DNA of 55,320 nucleotides from Lachnospiraceae bacterium (GTDB lineage Bacteria; Bacillota; Clostridia; Lachnospirales; Lachnospiraceae). The notes under the pieces were generated by a model. That model ran no database searches. It worked only from the letters and a program-made list of their open reading frames with translations, and was not told the DNA's origin. Made by a program: the position numbers and the translations under genes. The stretch is from NCBI GenBank assembly GCA_016291405.1, contig JAEEXG010000011.1:1-55320 (forward strand). The letters are read 5' to 3'. This document shows positions 28,249 through 36,133 of this stretch, in pieces (position 1 is the first letter of the stretch; each line of letters starts with the position of its first letter).

Positions 28249-29325
28249 TTATTCATTAAGTGTTTTGACACTGTCTCGTTCTACTACCGTGGTTATCAGT
28301 TCTTCGGTAACATCCTTTTTGGGATCTTCCATTAAATTAAATAAGCTGTTTGCCGCTTTCTTTCCAAGGCTTTCCATGGGGTGTCTTAGTGAAGTAATTT
28401 TCACATCCCCGTATTCTGCAAGGTCTGAATTGTCCATACTAATGATTGAAATATCATCGGGCACTTTAATCCCTTGCTTTGAAAGAAAACTTATATATTC
28501 AAGCGCCACTCTGTCGTTATAGCAAAAAACGGCGCTACAGCCCTTAAGTCTGTTTAGTAAGTGCTCCGATAAAACAGAAATATCATTTTCATCTTTAGTG
28601 TCGTACCAGACTATGTTGTCCGATGTGTTCTTTATTCCCGCATCAAGCAACGCCTTTGAATATCCGGAAAACCTAAGATGACCTTGACCGTCATCCATCT
28701 TTAAAATCGCACCTACTTTTTTATGGCCCTTGGCCAAAAGATATCTTGTAGCCATATATCCCATTCTTGAATCGTCCAAAGAAACATGGGGGATATCGAT
28801 TCCTTTATAATAAGTATTTATAAAAATAACGGGAATTCCCTTTTCTTTTAAGACTTTATAGCAGTCAAGGTTAGGATTTGGAAGAGCGCTCTTTACAGGT
28901 TCCATAATGATTCCCGCCACATCTTCCTTTTCTATCAAATCGCTAAGCACTTCCCTTTCTTTATCAAACTTATTGTTTGTAAAAGAAAGCTGCATGGAAT
29001 AGCCTTTGTCAGCTAAAGCTGATTCAATTCCCATAATTATTCTTGGAAAAATATAGTTTTCAACATATGTGGTGATAACAGCCACTCTTTTTGATGCACT
29101 CGATTTTTTAACATGCACATAAGTGCCGCTTCCGCGAATGCTTGTAAGGATTCCTTCTTCTTCCAGATTTTTAAAAGCTCGTCTCACCGTATCACGGCTA
29201 ACTCCGAACTTCTTTGTGAGAGCATTTTCGGAGGGAGCTTTCGAACCATCCTTTAATGCACCTTCCTTTATCTTATTTTTTATATACTCCGTTATAATGG
29301 CGTATTTGGGTACAAATGAATCCAT
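28249..29325 (-). CDS. araR: Arabinose-operon repressor, GntR-LacI chimera
   Basis: 358 residues. The N-terminal 70 form a GntR winged helix (SENALTKKFGVSRDTVRRAFKNL and GSGTYV). The rest is a LacI/GalR-type effector domain (VAVITTYVENYIFPRIIMGIE, GHKKVGAILKMDDGQGHLRFSGY, FCYNDRVALEYI, SIISMDNSDLAEYG). This chimera is the hallmark of AraR, which in Bacillus and Clostridia represses arabinose genes until L-arabinose binds. It is first in the operon with araK and araD. Its promoter region has a perfect palindrome and partial repeats of the same half-site, so autoregulation is likely. Confidence 0.93.
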   Translation of the reverse strand: MDSFVPKYAIITEYIKNKIKEGALKDGSKAPSENALTKKFGVSRDTVRRAFKNLEEEGILTSIRGSGTYVHVKKSSASKRVAVITTYVENYIFPRIIMGIESALADKGYSMQLSFTNNKFDKEREVLSDLIEKEDVAGIIMEPVKSALPNPNLDCYKVLKEKGIPVIFINTYYKGIDIPHVSLDDSRMGYMATRYLLAKGHKKVGAILKMDDGQGHLRFSGYSKALLDAGIKNTSDNIVWYDTKDENDISVLSEHLLNRLKGCSAVFCYNDRVALEYISFLSKQGIKVPDDISIISMDNSDLAEYGDVKITSLRHPMESLGKKAANSLFNLMEDPKKDVTEELITTVVERDSVKTLNE

Positions 29326-29387
29326 AGTTGTATGTACTCCGGGTAAATTTAAGATAAGTTGTCGGTATTTTCTTCCTGTCTTCTTTC

Positions 29388-29416
29388 ACCTTAACCCCTT
29401 GAAAACTTCATGTCAA
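29388..29416 (-). promoter_or_regulatory. Promoter of the araR-araK-araD operon
   Basis: TTGACA (29411-29416), a 17-base spacer and TAAGGT (29388-29393) on the minus strand. The -35 is perfect and the -10 weak (three of six). The leader of about 60 bases contains AraR-like half-sites, including AGTTGTATG directly before the start codon (29326-29334). Confidence 0.65.
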
Positions 29417-29441
29417 TGCAAAACACCTACAACTTCCACAT

Positions 29442-29461
29442 AAGTTGTATGCATACAACTT
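29442..29461. promoter_or_regulatory. Perfect 20-bp palindrome, candidate AraR operator
   Basis: AAGTTGTATG followed by CATACAACTT, without spacer. Known AraR boxes have similar TTGTAnGnnTACAA form. It lies between the divergent araR and traX promoters, 25 bases upstream of the araR -35 and 18 bases upstream of the traX -35, so it may affect either. Confidence 0.78.
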
Positions 29462-29479
29462 TAGCTAATTAACGCAAAG

Positions 29480-29507
29480 TTGCATAATCCGGAAAATGTG
29501 ATAAAAT
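29480..29507 (+). promoter_or_regulatory. Promoter of the TraX-like gene
   Basis: TTGCAT (29480-29485), a 16-base spacer and TAAAAT (29502-29507). The ATG at 29555 is 47 bases downstream of the -10. Confidence 0.65.
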
Positions 29508-29554
29508 CAATAGAATGTAACTTGTTAACAGTTTTTATTATGAGGGAGACAAAA

Positions 29555-30613
29555 ATGACAGAAACAATGAACTTAGAAGCTACGCCCCAAAAAGGGTTAT
29601 CAAGCTTCGCACTTAAGTGGATTGCAATAATCACCATGTTTATTGACCATACCACTGCAGTTATTTGGGAACGGCACTTAATGAGACTCACAAATCCCAT
29701 GGAACAGGGCTCAGCCGGTCTTATCGATTTATTCTTCAGAGGAATCGGCCGTATCGCGTTCCCACTCTTTATTTTCTTACTTGTGCAAGGTTTTATGCAC
29801 ACAAGAAGCAGATCAAAATATGTTTTAAGACTTGCATTATTTGCAATTATCTCAGACATTCCCTTTGACTTTGCTATTATCGGAGAATCATTCTTTGGTT
29901 TTAAAGACGGTGCTTTTACTCTTATTAATGACGGCTTATGCTGGCGTCACCAGAACGTATTCTTTACATTGACTATCGGCTTTTTGTTTATGTGGTTTGC
30001 AGACTTCATTTACAAAAAGGAAATCGCACCCATCCTTGGTTATGTAGGAATAGGCTTAAGCGTCGTATTATGCGGATACTGGTTTGGCTCATTTGTATCA
30101 AACATGATATCAGGTTTCATCTATAGCTATAATGCTACCACTGAAATGATTGGCGTAAGCCCTGCAATTGATAATCCTTTTGCAGAAAGCTATGGCCCCT
30201 TAATTGCAATCGCTTCGGTTGTTGCCTTGATTACATTGATTGTACTCTTAGTAAGCCACAGGAAAAAAACTTTCCTTGAGCTTTCAAGATTCAGCGTTAC
30301 ATTTGCTGGCTTGCTGGTACTTATGATTTTGGCTGATTTCTTACATACCGACTATGCAAGCGGCGGTGTACTTGCAATTGGTGTAGCTTACGCATTCAGA
30401 AACAACTATAAAAAGTGCATTACATTCTGCGTATTGGCGCTTACGATTTTTTCTTCTTTCATTGAAGCTATTGCATTTCTTGATATTATCTTTGTATCAA
30501 AGTACAACGGACAAAAAGGTAAGAGCGGTATGAAGTATTTCTTCTACATTTTCTATCCCGCACACTTACTTATCCTTCACTTAATTGCAAAGTTTGTATT
30601 TAACTTAGGTTAA
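29555..30613 (+). CDS. TraX-family polytopic membrane protein
   Basis: 352 residues from the ATG at 29555, which has GAGGGAG 7 bases upstream. An upstream in-frame ATG at 29480 overlaps the promoter and is rejected. There are about nine hydrophobic helices. The N-terminal segment FALKWIAIITMFIDHTTAVIW, followed by FRGIGRIAFPLFIFLLVQGFMHTRSRSKYV, is the signature of the TraX family, and FYPAHLLILHLIAKFVF closes it. TraX acetylates F-pilin in Enterobacteria, but most Firmicute members have unknown acyltransferase-like roles. No conjugation genes surround it. Divergent from araR, so arabinose control through the shared palindrome is possible. Confidence 0.85.
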   Translation: MTETMNLEATPQKGLSSFALKWIAIITMFIDHTTAVIWERHLMRLTNPMEQGSAGLIDLFFRGIGRIAFPLFIFLLVQGFMHTRSRSKYVLRLALFAIISDIPFDFAIIGESFFGFKDGAFTLINDGLCWRHQNVFFTLTIGFLFMWFADFIYKKEIAPILGYVGIGLSVVLCGYWFGSFVSNMISGFIYSYNATTEMIGVSPAIDNPFAESYGPLIAIASVVALITLIVLLVSHRKKTFLELSRFSVTFAGLLVLMILADFLHTDYASGGVLAIGVAYAFRNNYKKCITFCVLALTIFSSFIEAIAFLDIIFVSKYNGQKGKSGMKYFFYIFYPAHLLILHLIAKFVFNLG

Positions 30614-30621
30614 AAAATTAA

Positions 30622-30655
30622 CCGGTCTCAAGTAATCTTGAGACCGGCTTTTTTT
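30622..30655. terminator. Bidirectional terminator between traX and the ABC exporter genes
   Basis: The perfect 11-bp arms CCGGTCTCAAG and CTTGAGACCGG, loop TAAT, followed by seven T on plus and AATTTTTT on minus. It serves both convergent genes. Confidence 0.93.
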
Positions 30656-33470
30656 ATTCTACAGATTTTAAGGACTCTGCCATCTTTATTCTTTCCAATT
30701 TAAAAAAGAAAACTAAATCAACCAAAAGTGCAAATACTACTGTTAATGCAACTCCGTATAGGTAACTCATCGGAAGTATCTTTGTATCAAATGTAACCAC
30801 CTCTACGTTAATGTTGTACATTACGTATCTGTGAAGCCCGTATCCCATGAATAGCCCTGCGAATATACCAAAGAAAGTCAGTATCAGGTTTTCTCTGAAT
30901 ACATAAACCGCAGTTTCCAAAGGATAAAAGCCAAGCACTTTCAAGGTGGCAATTTCTCTAAGCCTTTCCGTAATATTTATATTCGTAAGATTGTACATTA
31001 CGATAAATGCAAGTGCTGCCGCACAAAAGATTACCAAAAGCACCACTTCATTTAAGCTCTCCATCATATTGTCAATTCTTACACTCATTTCATCAGTTAA
31101 GGTCACACTTGCAATATTATCAAGCTTTCCAAGACGCGCTCCGACTTCATAATCATCTTCAAAGCTCTTTACAAAAGCAGTGTTAAAATCAGGGCTTTGC
31201 TTTCTTTGCTCTCTAAAGGTTTCTTCTGAAATATACGCCCAGTTATATACGTAGTTTTTCATAATTCCGGTGACTCTAACTTTAATTTCATTTAAATCAG
31301 GGTCTCTTAAGATAACTTGATCCCCTAGCTTTATTCCAAGCATCTTAGCCATCTTTGAATTAATGATGCACTCATCTTTATTCGGAAGATTGATTTCTTT
31401 ATCGCTCTCATCCATAAAGTTTATATAGTCTTTTCCGGATTTACCTTCTTCATCATTACAAAATACCACCATGGTAGCGGACTTTTGCTGATTGTTAAAT
31501 GCTACGTCAACCGTCTTTGTTTCAGCGTAAATGTATTTACCGCTATCTTCCATGGCCTCTTTAAAATCAAGTCTTTCGTCCAAAGAAACATCTTCTTTAA
31601 AGGTGACCGTTATATCGTATTTTTGGATGTTTTCAAACTGGCAATCGCAGACGTCGGCAATTGAATCTTTTATGCCAAAGCCTGTAATCAAGAGGCCGTA
31701 GCATCCGCCTACGCCAAGCACCATCATCCATAATCTCTTTTGGTATCTAAACACATTTCTTACAGACACTTTTGCGGTAAAGCTAAGTCTCTTCCAAAGG
31801 AAGGTCATCTTTTCAAAAATGACTCTCTTTCCGTTCTTTGGAGGCTTGGGCCTTATTAAGTCCGCAGCATTTGCGCGTAACTCCTTGTTTAAAGAAACAT
31901 AAGTTGCTCCCATAGAGCAAAGGATTGCCACTATCAAAGATATTACGGCTAAGGGAATGTTTATTAAAAATACAATGTCTTTCATTGTATACATTATTCC
32001 GTAAGCATTCCATATTACATAAGGAAACAGCTTTGAGCCTGCAAAGAAACCGCCCACGGCACCTATAATTGCGGCGCTTCCCGCATAGAATAGGTATTTA
32101 CCCATAATATCCGCTTCGCTGTATCCAAGGGCTTTCATTGTTCCTATTTCAGTACGCTTTTCTTCAACCATTCTGTTCATGGTAGTCATGCATACAAGGG
32201 CTGCCACCAAAAAGAAAAATACCGGGAATACATTTCCTATTCCTTCAACAATGTCAGAATCGTTTTCAAAGCAGGCATATCCTATGTTTGTGCCCCTCGT
32301 AAGCACATAAGTTTCGGGCTCTTCTAAGTCATTTAACTCTTCCTTTGCATCCCTTAACTCTTCTTCGTGCTCACTTATTTCTTCCTTAGCATCTTTAATT
32401 TCCTCTTTGGCATCCTCTATTTCTTTTTTAGCTTCTTCAATCTCTTTTTCGCCGTCTTTTAAAGCTTCTTCCGCGTCTCTAAGCTCATTTAGCTTACTTT
32501 CATACATGGCAGGGGGAAGAAAGGCCTTAAGCTCTTCAAGCTGTTTCTTTGCATTGCTTATTTCTTTTTTTGAAGACTCTAAATCTTTTTCGCCTTTACT
32601 TACTTCATCTTCTGCATCTTTAATCTTATCTTCGTTTTCAGAGATTTCTTTTTTAGCATCGGCTATTTTGTCTTCAGCTTCTTTTATCTTTTCTTCGCCA
32701 TCGCTTTTTAACTCTCTGTACTTATCCATGGCAAGCTCTTTAAGCTTATCTTCCAATACTTCACTTTCTTTATCTATTTCATCGTTATAAGCATCTGAAT
32801 AGATCTTTTCTTTTGAAGCCTTTGTGGATAGATAAATTTCCGTAAAGTAGTCACTTTCTATTTCGCTTGGAAGCACATACACAAATCCCGCAAGCTTTCC
32901 GCTTCCCAGGGTGGTGTTTCCTCTTTCAAAATTTACATACAAAGAAGACTTACATAGACCCACTATTGTAAGTTCCTTTTCTTTAAACGCATCCAAAGTT
33001 TCTTCCTTGTTTGAATCGGAAATGAGGATTTTTTCGCCTATTTGCTCGCTTGAATACCATCTTGAATCTGCAAGGCATTCATCTTCTTTTTCGGGCATGC
33101 GGCCATCTAAAAGAATGACTTTGTTTATATCATTTGAAAGGGCATGAAACTTAGCCACACAGCTACTGTTATCTTCTTTTTCAACAAGCACATCGTAACT
33201 GTAGGTGCCTTCTGCCATGTCGACAAAACCGCTTTTTTTAAGGGCTTCTACGTCCTTTTCATACAATCCCAAAGTGGAAATCAAACGAAAATCAAACAAA
33301 GAGTTTTCTCTAAAATACTCTTCACCCGTAAGAAGCATGGCTTCCTTTGTAACCTTTAGGCCCGAAAAGAAACCGACTCCCAAAGCAACGATTGCCAAAA
33401 TGGCAAGGTATCTTCCAAAGCTTTGCTTTATTTCCCTGATTGAGTTTTTAAAAAGAGAGCGTCTTACCAT
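30654..33470 (-). CDS. ABC exporter permease with two FtsX domains and a long coiled coil
   Basis: 938 residues. It has an N-terminal helix (about 20-40) and a first extracytoplasmic region with, at about 235-385, an unbroken Lys/Glu-rich coiled coil containing repeats of the type DAKEEI. A first FtsX domain follows (from about 412, with EKRTEIGTMKALGYSEADIMGKYL), then a cytoplasmic loop, a helix at about 570-595, a second extracytoplasmic domain, and the C-terminal FtsX domain (NITERLREIATLKVLGFYPLETAVYVFREN). It pairs with the ATPase gene that overlaps it by 7 bases. Exporters of this kind move lipids, peptides or drugs, or transmit mechanical force across the membrane. The substrate is unknown. 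The coiled coil suggests reach through the cell wall. Confidence 0.9.
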   Translation of the reverse strand: MVRRSLFKNSIREIKQSFGRYLAILAIVALGVGFFSGLKVTKEAMLLTGEEYFRENSLFDFRLISTLGLYEKDVEALKKSGFVDMAEGTYSYDVLVEKEDNSSCVAKFHALSNDINKVILLDGRMPEKEDECLADSRWYSSEQIGEKILISDSNKEETLDAFKEKELTIVGLCKSSLYVNFERGNTTLGSGKLAGFVYVLPSEIESDYFTEIYLSTKASKEKIYSDAYNDEIDKESEVLEDKLKELAMDKYRELKSDGEEKIKEAEDKIADAKKEISENEDKIKDAEDEVSKGEKDLESSKKEISNAKKQLEELKAFLPPAMYESKLNELRDAEEALKDGEKEIEEAKKEIEDAKEEIKDAKEEISEHEEELRDAKEELNDLEEPETYVLTRGTNIGYACFENDSDIVEGIGNVFPVFFFLVAALVCMTTMNRMVEEKRTEIGTMKALGYSEADIMGKYLFYAGSAAIIGAVGGFFAGSKLFPYVIWNAYGIMYTMKDIVFLINIPLAVISLIVAILCSMGATYVSLNKELRANAADLIRPKPPKNGKRVIFEKMTFLWKRLSFTAKVSVRNVFRYQKRLWMMVLGVGGCYGLLITGFGIKDSIADVCDCQFENIQKYDITVTFKEDVSLDERLDFKEAMEDSGKYIYAETKTVDVAFNNQQKSATMVVFCNDEEGKSGKDYINFMDESDKEINLPNKDECIINSKMAKMLGIKLGDQVILRDPDLNEIKVRVTGIMKNYVYNWAYISEETFREQRKQSPDFNTAFVKSFEDDYEVGARLGKLDNIASVTLTDEMSVRIDNMMESLNEVVLLVIFCAAALAFIVMYNLTNINITERLREIATLKVLGFYPLETAVYVFRENLILTFFGIFAGLFMGYGLHRYVMYNINVEVVTFDTKILPMSYLYGVALTVVFALLVDLVFFFKLERIKMAESLKSVE

Positions 33471-34174
33471 GTTATATCCTCAACCGCTATCTTTTTGTCA
33501 TTTTCCCTAACGGACTCTATCTTACCGCTCTTTACCGTGATAACTCTGTCAGCCATCTGAGTGATTGCCTGGTTGTGAGTGATTACGATTACTGTTTTCT
33601 TAGTGTTTTTACAGGTATCTTCCAAAAGCTTTAATATGGCTTTACCTGTATTATAGTCAAGGGCACCTGTAGGCTCATCGCAAAGAAGAATCTTAGGATT
33701 CTTGGCCAAAGCTCTGGCAATTGCCACTCTTTGCTGTTCACCTCCCGATAACTGTGCCGGGAAATTGTTCATTCTGTCTTTAAGGCCAACGCTTTTTAAA
33801 ACCTCTTCTGCAGGAAGTGGCTTTACGCAAATCTGCGAAGCAAGCTCCACGTTTTCAAGAGCCGTTAAGTTTTGCACCAGATTATAAAACTGGAACACAA
33901 AGCCTACATCGTATCTTCTGTACTCTGTAAGCCTTCTTTTTGAAAAGGACGACACTTCTTCATCATCCACATACACTTTTCCGGATGTAAGTGTATCCAT
34001 GCCTCCAAGGATATTTAAAATGGTGGTCTTTCCTGCGCCGGAAGCGCCAACAACCACCACAAATTCGCCCTCTTTGATGGTAAAATCAACGCCATCCAAA
34101 GCAAGGGTATCCACTTCACCTGTATGATAAACTTTTCTTACATTTTCGAATATAACAAAAGATTCCATGCTCAC
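33464..34174 (-). CDS. ABC exporter ATPase (MacB/LolD type)
   Basis: 236 residues. Walker A is GASGAGKTT (about 44-52), the Q-loop is FVFQFYNLVQNLTALENV (typical of MacB/LolD/FtsE partners of FtsX permeases), the signature LSGGEQQRVAIARAL, Walker B ILLCDEPTGALD and the H-loop VITHN. It overlaps the permease gene. Two starts are possible: GTG at 34174, or ATG at 34168 two codons later. Both have AAAGGTG nearby (it occurs twice in tandem), and the choice does not change the domain. An 18-bp palindrome 17 bases upstream suggests control by a repressor that is not encoded in this window. Confidence 0.94.
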   Translation of the reverse strand: MSMESFVIFENVRKVYHTGEVDTLALDGVDFTIKEGEFVVVVGASGAGKTTILNILGGMDTLTSGKVYVDDEEVSSFSKRRLTEYRRYDVGFVFQFYNLVQNLTALENVELASQICVKPLPAEEVLKSVGLKDRMNNFPAQLSGGEQQRVAIARALAKNPKILLCDEPTGALDYNTGKAILKLLEDTCKNTKKTVIVITHNQAITQMADRVITVKSGKIESVRENDKKIAVEDITW

Positions 34175-34190
34175 CTTTCACCTTTCAATT

Positions 34191-34208
34191 TATAGTACCG
34201 ATACTATA
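34191..34208. promoter_or_regulatory. 18-bp palindrome upstream of the ABC exporter, candidate operator
   Basis: TATAGTA-N4-TACTATA, perfect 7-base arms. It lies between spoU and the ATPase gene and overlaps the likely -10 region (TATAAA or TACTAT on the minus strand). A second short palindrome, AACAC-G-GTGTT, follows at 34211-34221. TetR-type repressors often control such exporters through sites like this. Confidence 0.5.
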
Positions 34209-34246
34209 TTAACACGGTGTTAGGCTTACATAGAATCTCTAAATTC

Positions 34247-34960
34247 TTAAAAATCTTCTTTAGTTGCTTCATATAGGGCTATGCTTGCCGCTATAGGAAG
34301 GTTCAAAGAATCTATTCTGTTTGAATGGGATATGATAACGCTTGTGCCTTCATCCAAAAAGGAATCGGGAAGGCCCGTTGCTTCATTTCCAAATATTAGT
34401 GAATAAGGCTTTTTAACTTTAAGCTCTGATAATTTCTTTTTAGCCTTAAGCATAAATGGATACATTTCTCTGTTTCCGTATTGCTTCTTGTATTCTTCAA
34501 AGGAAGAAAATACGCTGATATTTAAGTGAAACAGTGCACCCATTGATGCTCTCACGGTTTTAGGATCAAAGTGGTCCACAGCCGGAGTGATTATAACTAA
34601 GTCCGTGATTCCAAATCCCGCCGCACTTCTCATGATAGTACCCATGTTTCCGGCATTTGAGGGATTGTGAAGCACCACATGATTGGCCTCTTTACTAACA
34701 GGGCGATCAAACTTCTTAAACTCACCTATGCAAAAGCAGTTTTCTTTTTGAGACAAGATATTAAAGGGCTTATCTGAAAACTCCATGGGAATCTTTAATT
34801 CTTTACAAAGGGATGAAAGCTTGTCAAAAGACTCTCCTCTTTGCATCTGAGAGTGAATATAAACTTTTGTTGCGTACTCAGGAGAAAACTTTAAAAGTTC
34901 AAAGGTAAGTGTTATGCCAAGGGCATAAGACACTTCGTCTTCTCTTCTATACCTCTTCAT
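34247..34960 (-). CDS. RNA 2'-O-ribose methyltransferase, SpoU/TrmH family
   Basis: 237 residues. A short N-terminal domain (about 1-80) is followed by the SPOUT knot. The three SpoU motifs are present: NPSNAGNMGTIMRSAAGFG (motif 1, about 98-116), SLIFGNEATGLPD (motif 2) and IDSLNLPIAASIALYEA (motif 3). It would use S-adenosylmethionine to methylate a ribose in rRNA or tRNA; the exact nucleotide is unknown. It overlaps the end of lgt by 14 bases, so the two are translated together. Confidence 0.92.
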   Translation of the reverse strand: MKRYRREDEVSYALGITLTFELLKFSPEYATKVYIHSQMQRGESFDKLSSLCKELKIPMEFSDKPFNILSQKENCFCIGEFKKFDRPVSKEANHVVLHNPSNAGNMGTIMRSAAGFGITDLVIITPAVDHFDPKTVRASMGALFHLNISVFSSFEEYKKQYGNREMYPFMLKAKKKLSELKVKKPYSLIFGNEATGLPDSFLDEGTSVIISHSNRIDSLNLPIAASIALYEATKEDF

Positions 34961-35741
34961 TCTTTTCTTCCTCTATAGCTACTGCTTCAACTTCTTTTTC
35001 TTTGTGCGTCATTGCCCAGATAAAAATGCCAAGGCCTACAATTAATGAGAAAATTCCGTAAAACTGAGAAGTTGAAAGGCTTCCCACACTTCCTCTTTCG
35101 TCGTTTCTAAGCATTTCTACAAAGAAACGGCCTACGCTGTAAAAGATTATATAGCAAGCAAGAACCGTTCCTCTTTTCTTTGTGTTTTTGGCAATCCACA
35201 AAAGAAGGAACATATTTATAAGGTTACCCACAGATGAAATAAGCTGTGTGGGGATAAGCTTTACTCCGTTTGGTGCAAAATCGGAATGTGAAAAAGCTAT
35301 ACCGATGGGTGAATCCGTAGGTCTTCCGTAACAGCATCCCGCCATAAAGCATCCAAGACGTCCAAAGGCCTGAGCCAATGCAACGGAAGGAATCACAAGT
35401 TCCAAGTAATCAAGGGGATTTACTTTCTTTATGAGACAGTAGATGACTATAGCAATACTTCCGCCTGTTATACCGCCAAATACCACAAATCCGCTTGATG
35501 AAAGGATTGCCAGAGGATTTTCCACAAATGATTTCCATTCAACTATGCAAAACATTATCTTTGCAGATAAGAATCCAAAGATTGCTGCGCAAAACACTAT
35601 TCCGTAGCAAATATCTTCACTCATGTTTCTTTTCTTAGCTCTAACTGTAGACATCCAAAGAGCCATAAGCAAACCGATTGCGATACATGCTCCATATCCG
35701 TGAATTGTAAACTTACCAATTGTCAACCAATCATTCCACAT
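34947..35741 (-). CDS. lgt: Prolipoprotein diacylglyceryl transferase
   Basis: 264 residues with about seven membrane helices. It transfers diacylglycerol from phosphatidylglycerol to the lipobox cysteine of prolipoproteins, such as the sugar-binding lipoproteins of this window. The diagnostic region is GRLGCFMAGCCYGRPTDSP (about 127-145), a clostridial form of the Lgt signature. The usual HGG is FGG here (FGGITGG, about 88-94), and the usual GRxGNF asparagine is cysteine. The invariant arginine of GR is kept, as is VGRFFVEMLRNDERG near the C-terminus. It follows the acpP terminator and has GGAGGTG upstream. Confidence 0.9.
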   Translation of the reverse strand: MWNDWLTIGKFTIHGYGACIAIGLLMALWMSTVRAKKRNMSEDICYGIVFCAAIFGFLSAKIMFCIVEWKSFVENPLAILSSSGFVVFGGITGGSIAIVIYCLIKKVNPLDYLELVIPSVALAQAFGRLGCFMAGCCYGRPTDSPIGIAFSHSDFAPNGVKLIPTQLISSVGNLINMFLLLWIAKNTKKRGTVLACYIIFYSVGRFFVEMLRNDERGSVGSLSTSQFYGIFSLIVGLGIFIWAMTHKEKEVEAVAIEEEKNEEV

Positions 35742-35793
35742 CTCAATACACCTCCACTTTTAGTAAAGTTTTAACTTTGGCTCGTCGCCATAC

Positions 35794-35821
35794 AAAAAAA
35801 GCTCCGGCAATTCGCCGGAGC
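35794..35821 (-). terminator. Terminator after acpP
   Basis: The perfect arms GCTCCGGC and GCCGGAGC (5-base loop) followed by seven T on the minus strand. Confidence 0.93.
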
Positions 35822-35833
35822 CATTAATTTGCC

Positions 35834-36064
35834 TTACTGATCTGTATACTTCTTAATGTAGTCCATTACGTCCCCTACAGTCTGAATTCCTTCCAACTCT
35901 TCAGGGTTAAGTTCGATATTGTATTCCTCTTCAAATGCCATAACCAATTCAAGCAAGTCTAAAGAATCAACTCCCAAATCATCCTTGAAAGATGTTTCTT
36001 CTGTAATTACTGCATCATCAATATTAAGCTGCTCGTTGATAATCTCAATAATTCTGTCTAACAT
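35834..36064 (-). CDS. acpP: Acyl carrier protein
   Basis: 76 residues, acidic, four-helix ACP. The phosphopantetheine serine is Ser34 in LGVDSLDLLELV. It carries growing acyl chains in fatty acid synthesis in the cytoplasm. It is monocistronic, with its own strong promoter starting in the 3' end of the upstream methyltransferase gene and its own terminator, so its level can be set separately from both neighbours. No fab genes lie next to it, which is unusual because acpP often sits in a fab cluster. AAAGGAG precedes the ATG. Confidence 0.97.
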   Translation of the reverse strand: MLDRIIEIINEQLNIDDAVITEETSFKDDLGVDSLDLLELVMAFEEEYNIELNPEELEGIQTVGDVMDYIKKYTDQ

Positions 36065-36104
36065 TTGTTTCTCCTTTTAGTTCTCTTTCTCTTTGTTTAA
36101 GCCA

Positions 36105-36133
36105 AGTATAGGTTCTCTTTATTTGTTTGTCAA
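36105..36133 (-). promoter_or_regulatory. Promoter of acpP
   Basis: TTGACA (36128-36133), a 17-base spacer and TATACT (36105-36110) on the minus strand. The -35 overlaps the stop codon of the upstream methyltransferase gene. Confidence 0.88.

Noticed and set aside
29555-30613. TraX as a sign of an integrated conjugative element.
   Set aside because: No relaxase, coupling protein, integrase or direct repeats are near; TraX-like proteins are common chromosomal genes in Firmicutes.
32407-32790. A 127-codon serine-rich frame on the plus strand.
   Set aside because: It is the reverse reading of the Lys/Glu-rich coiled coil of the exporter permease.
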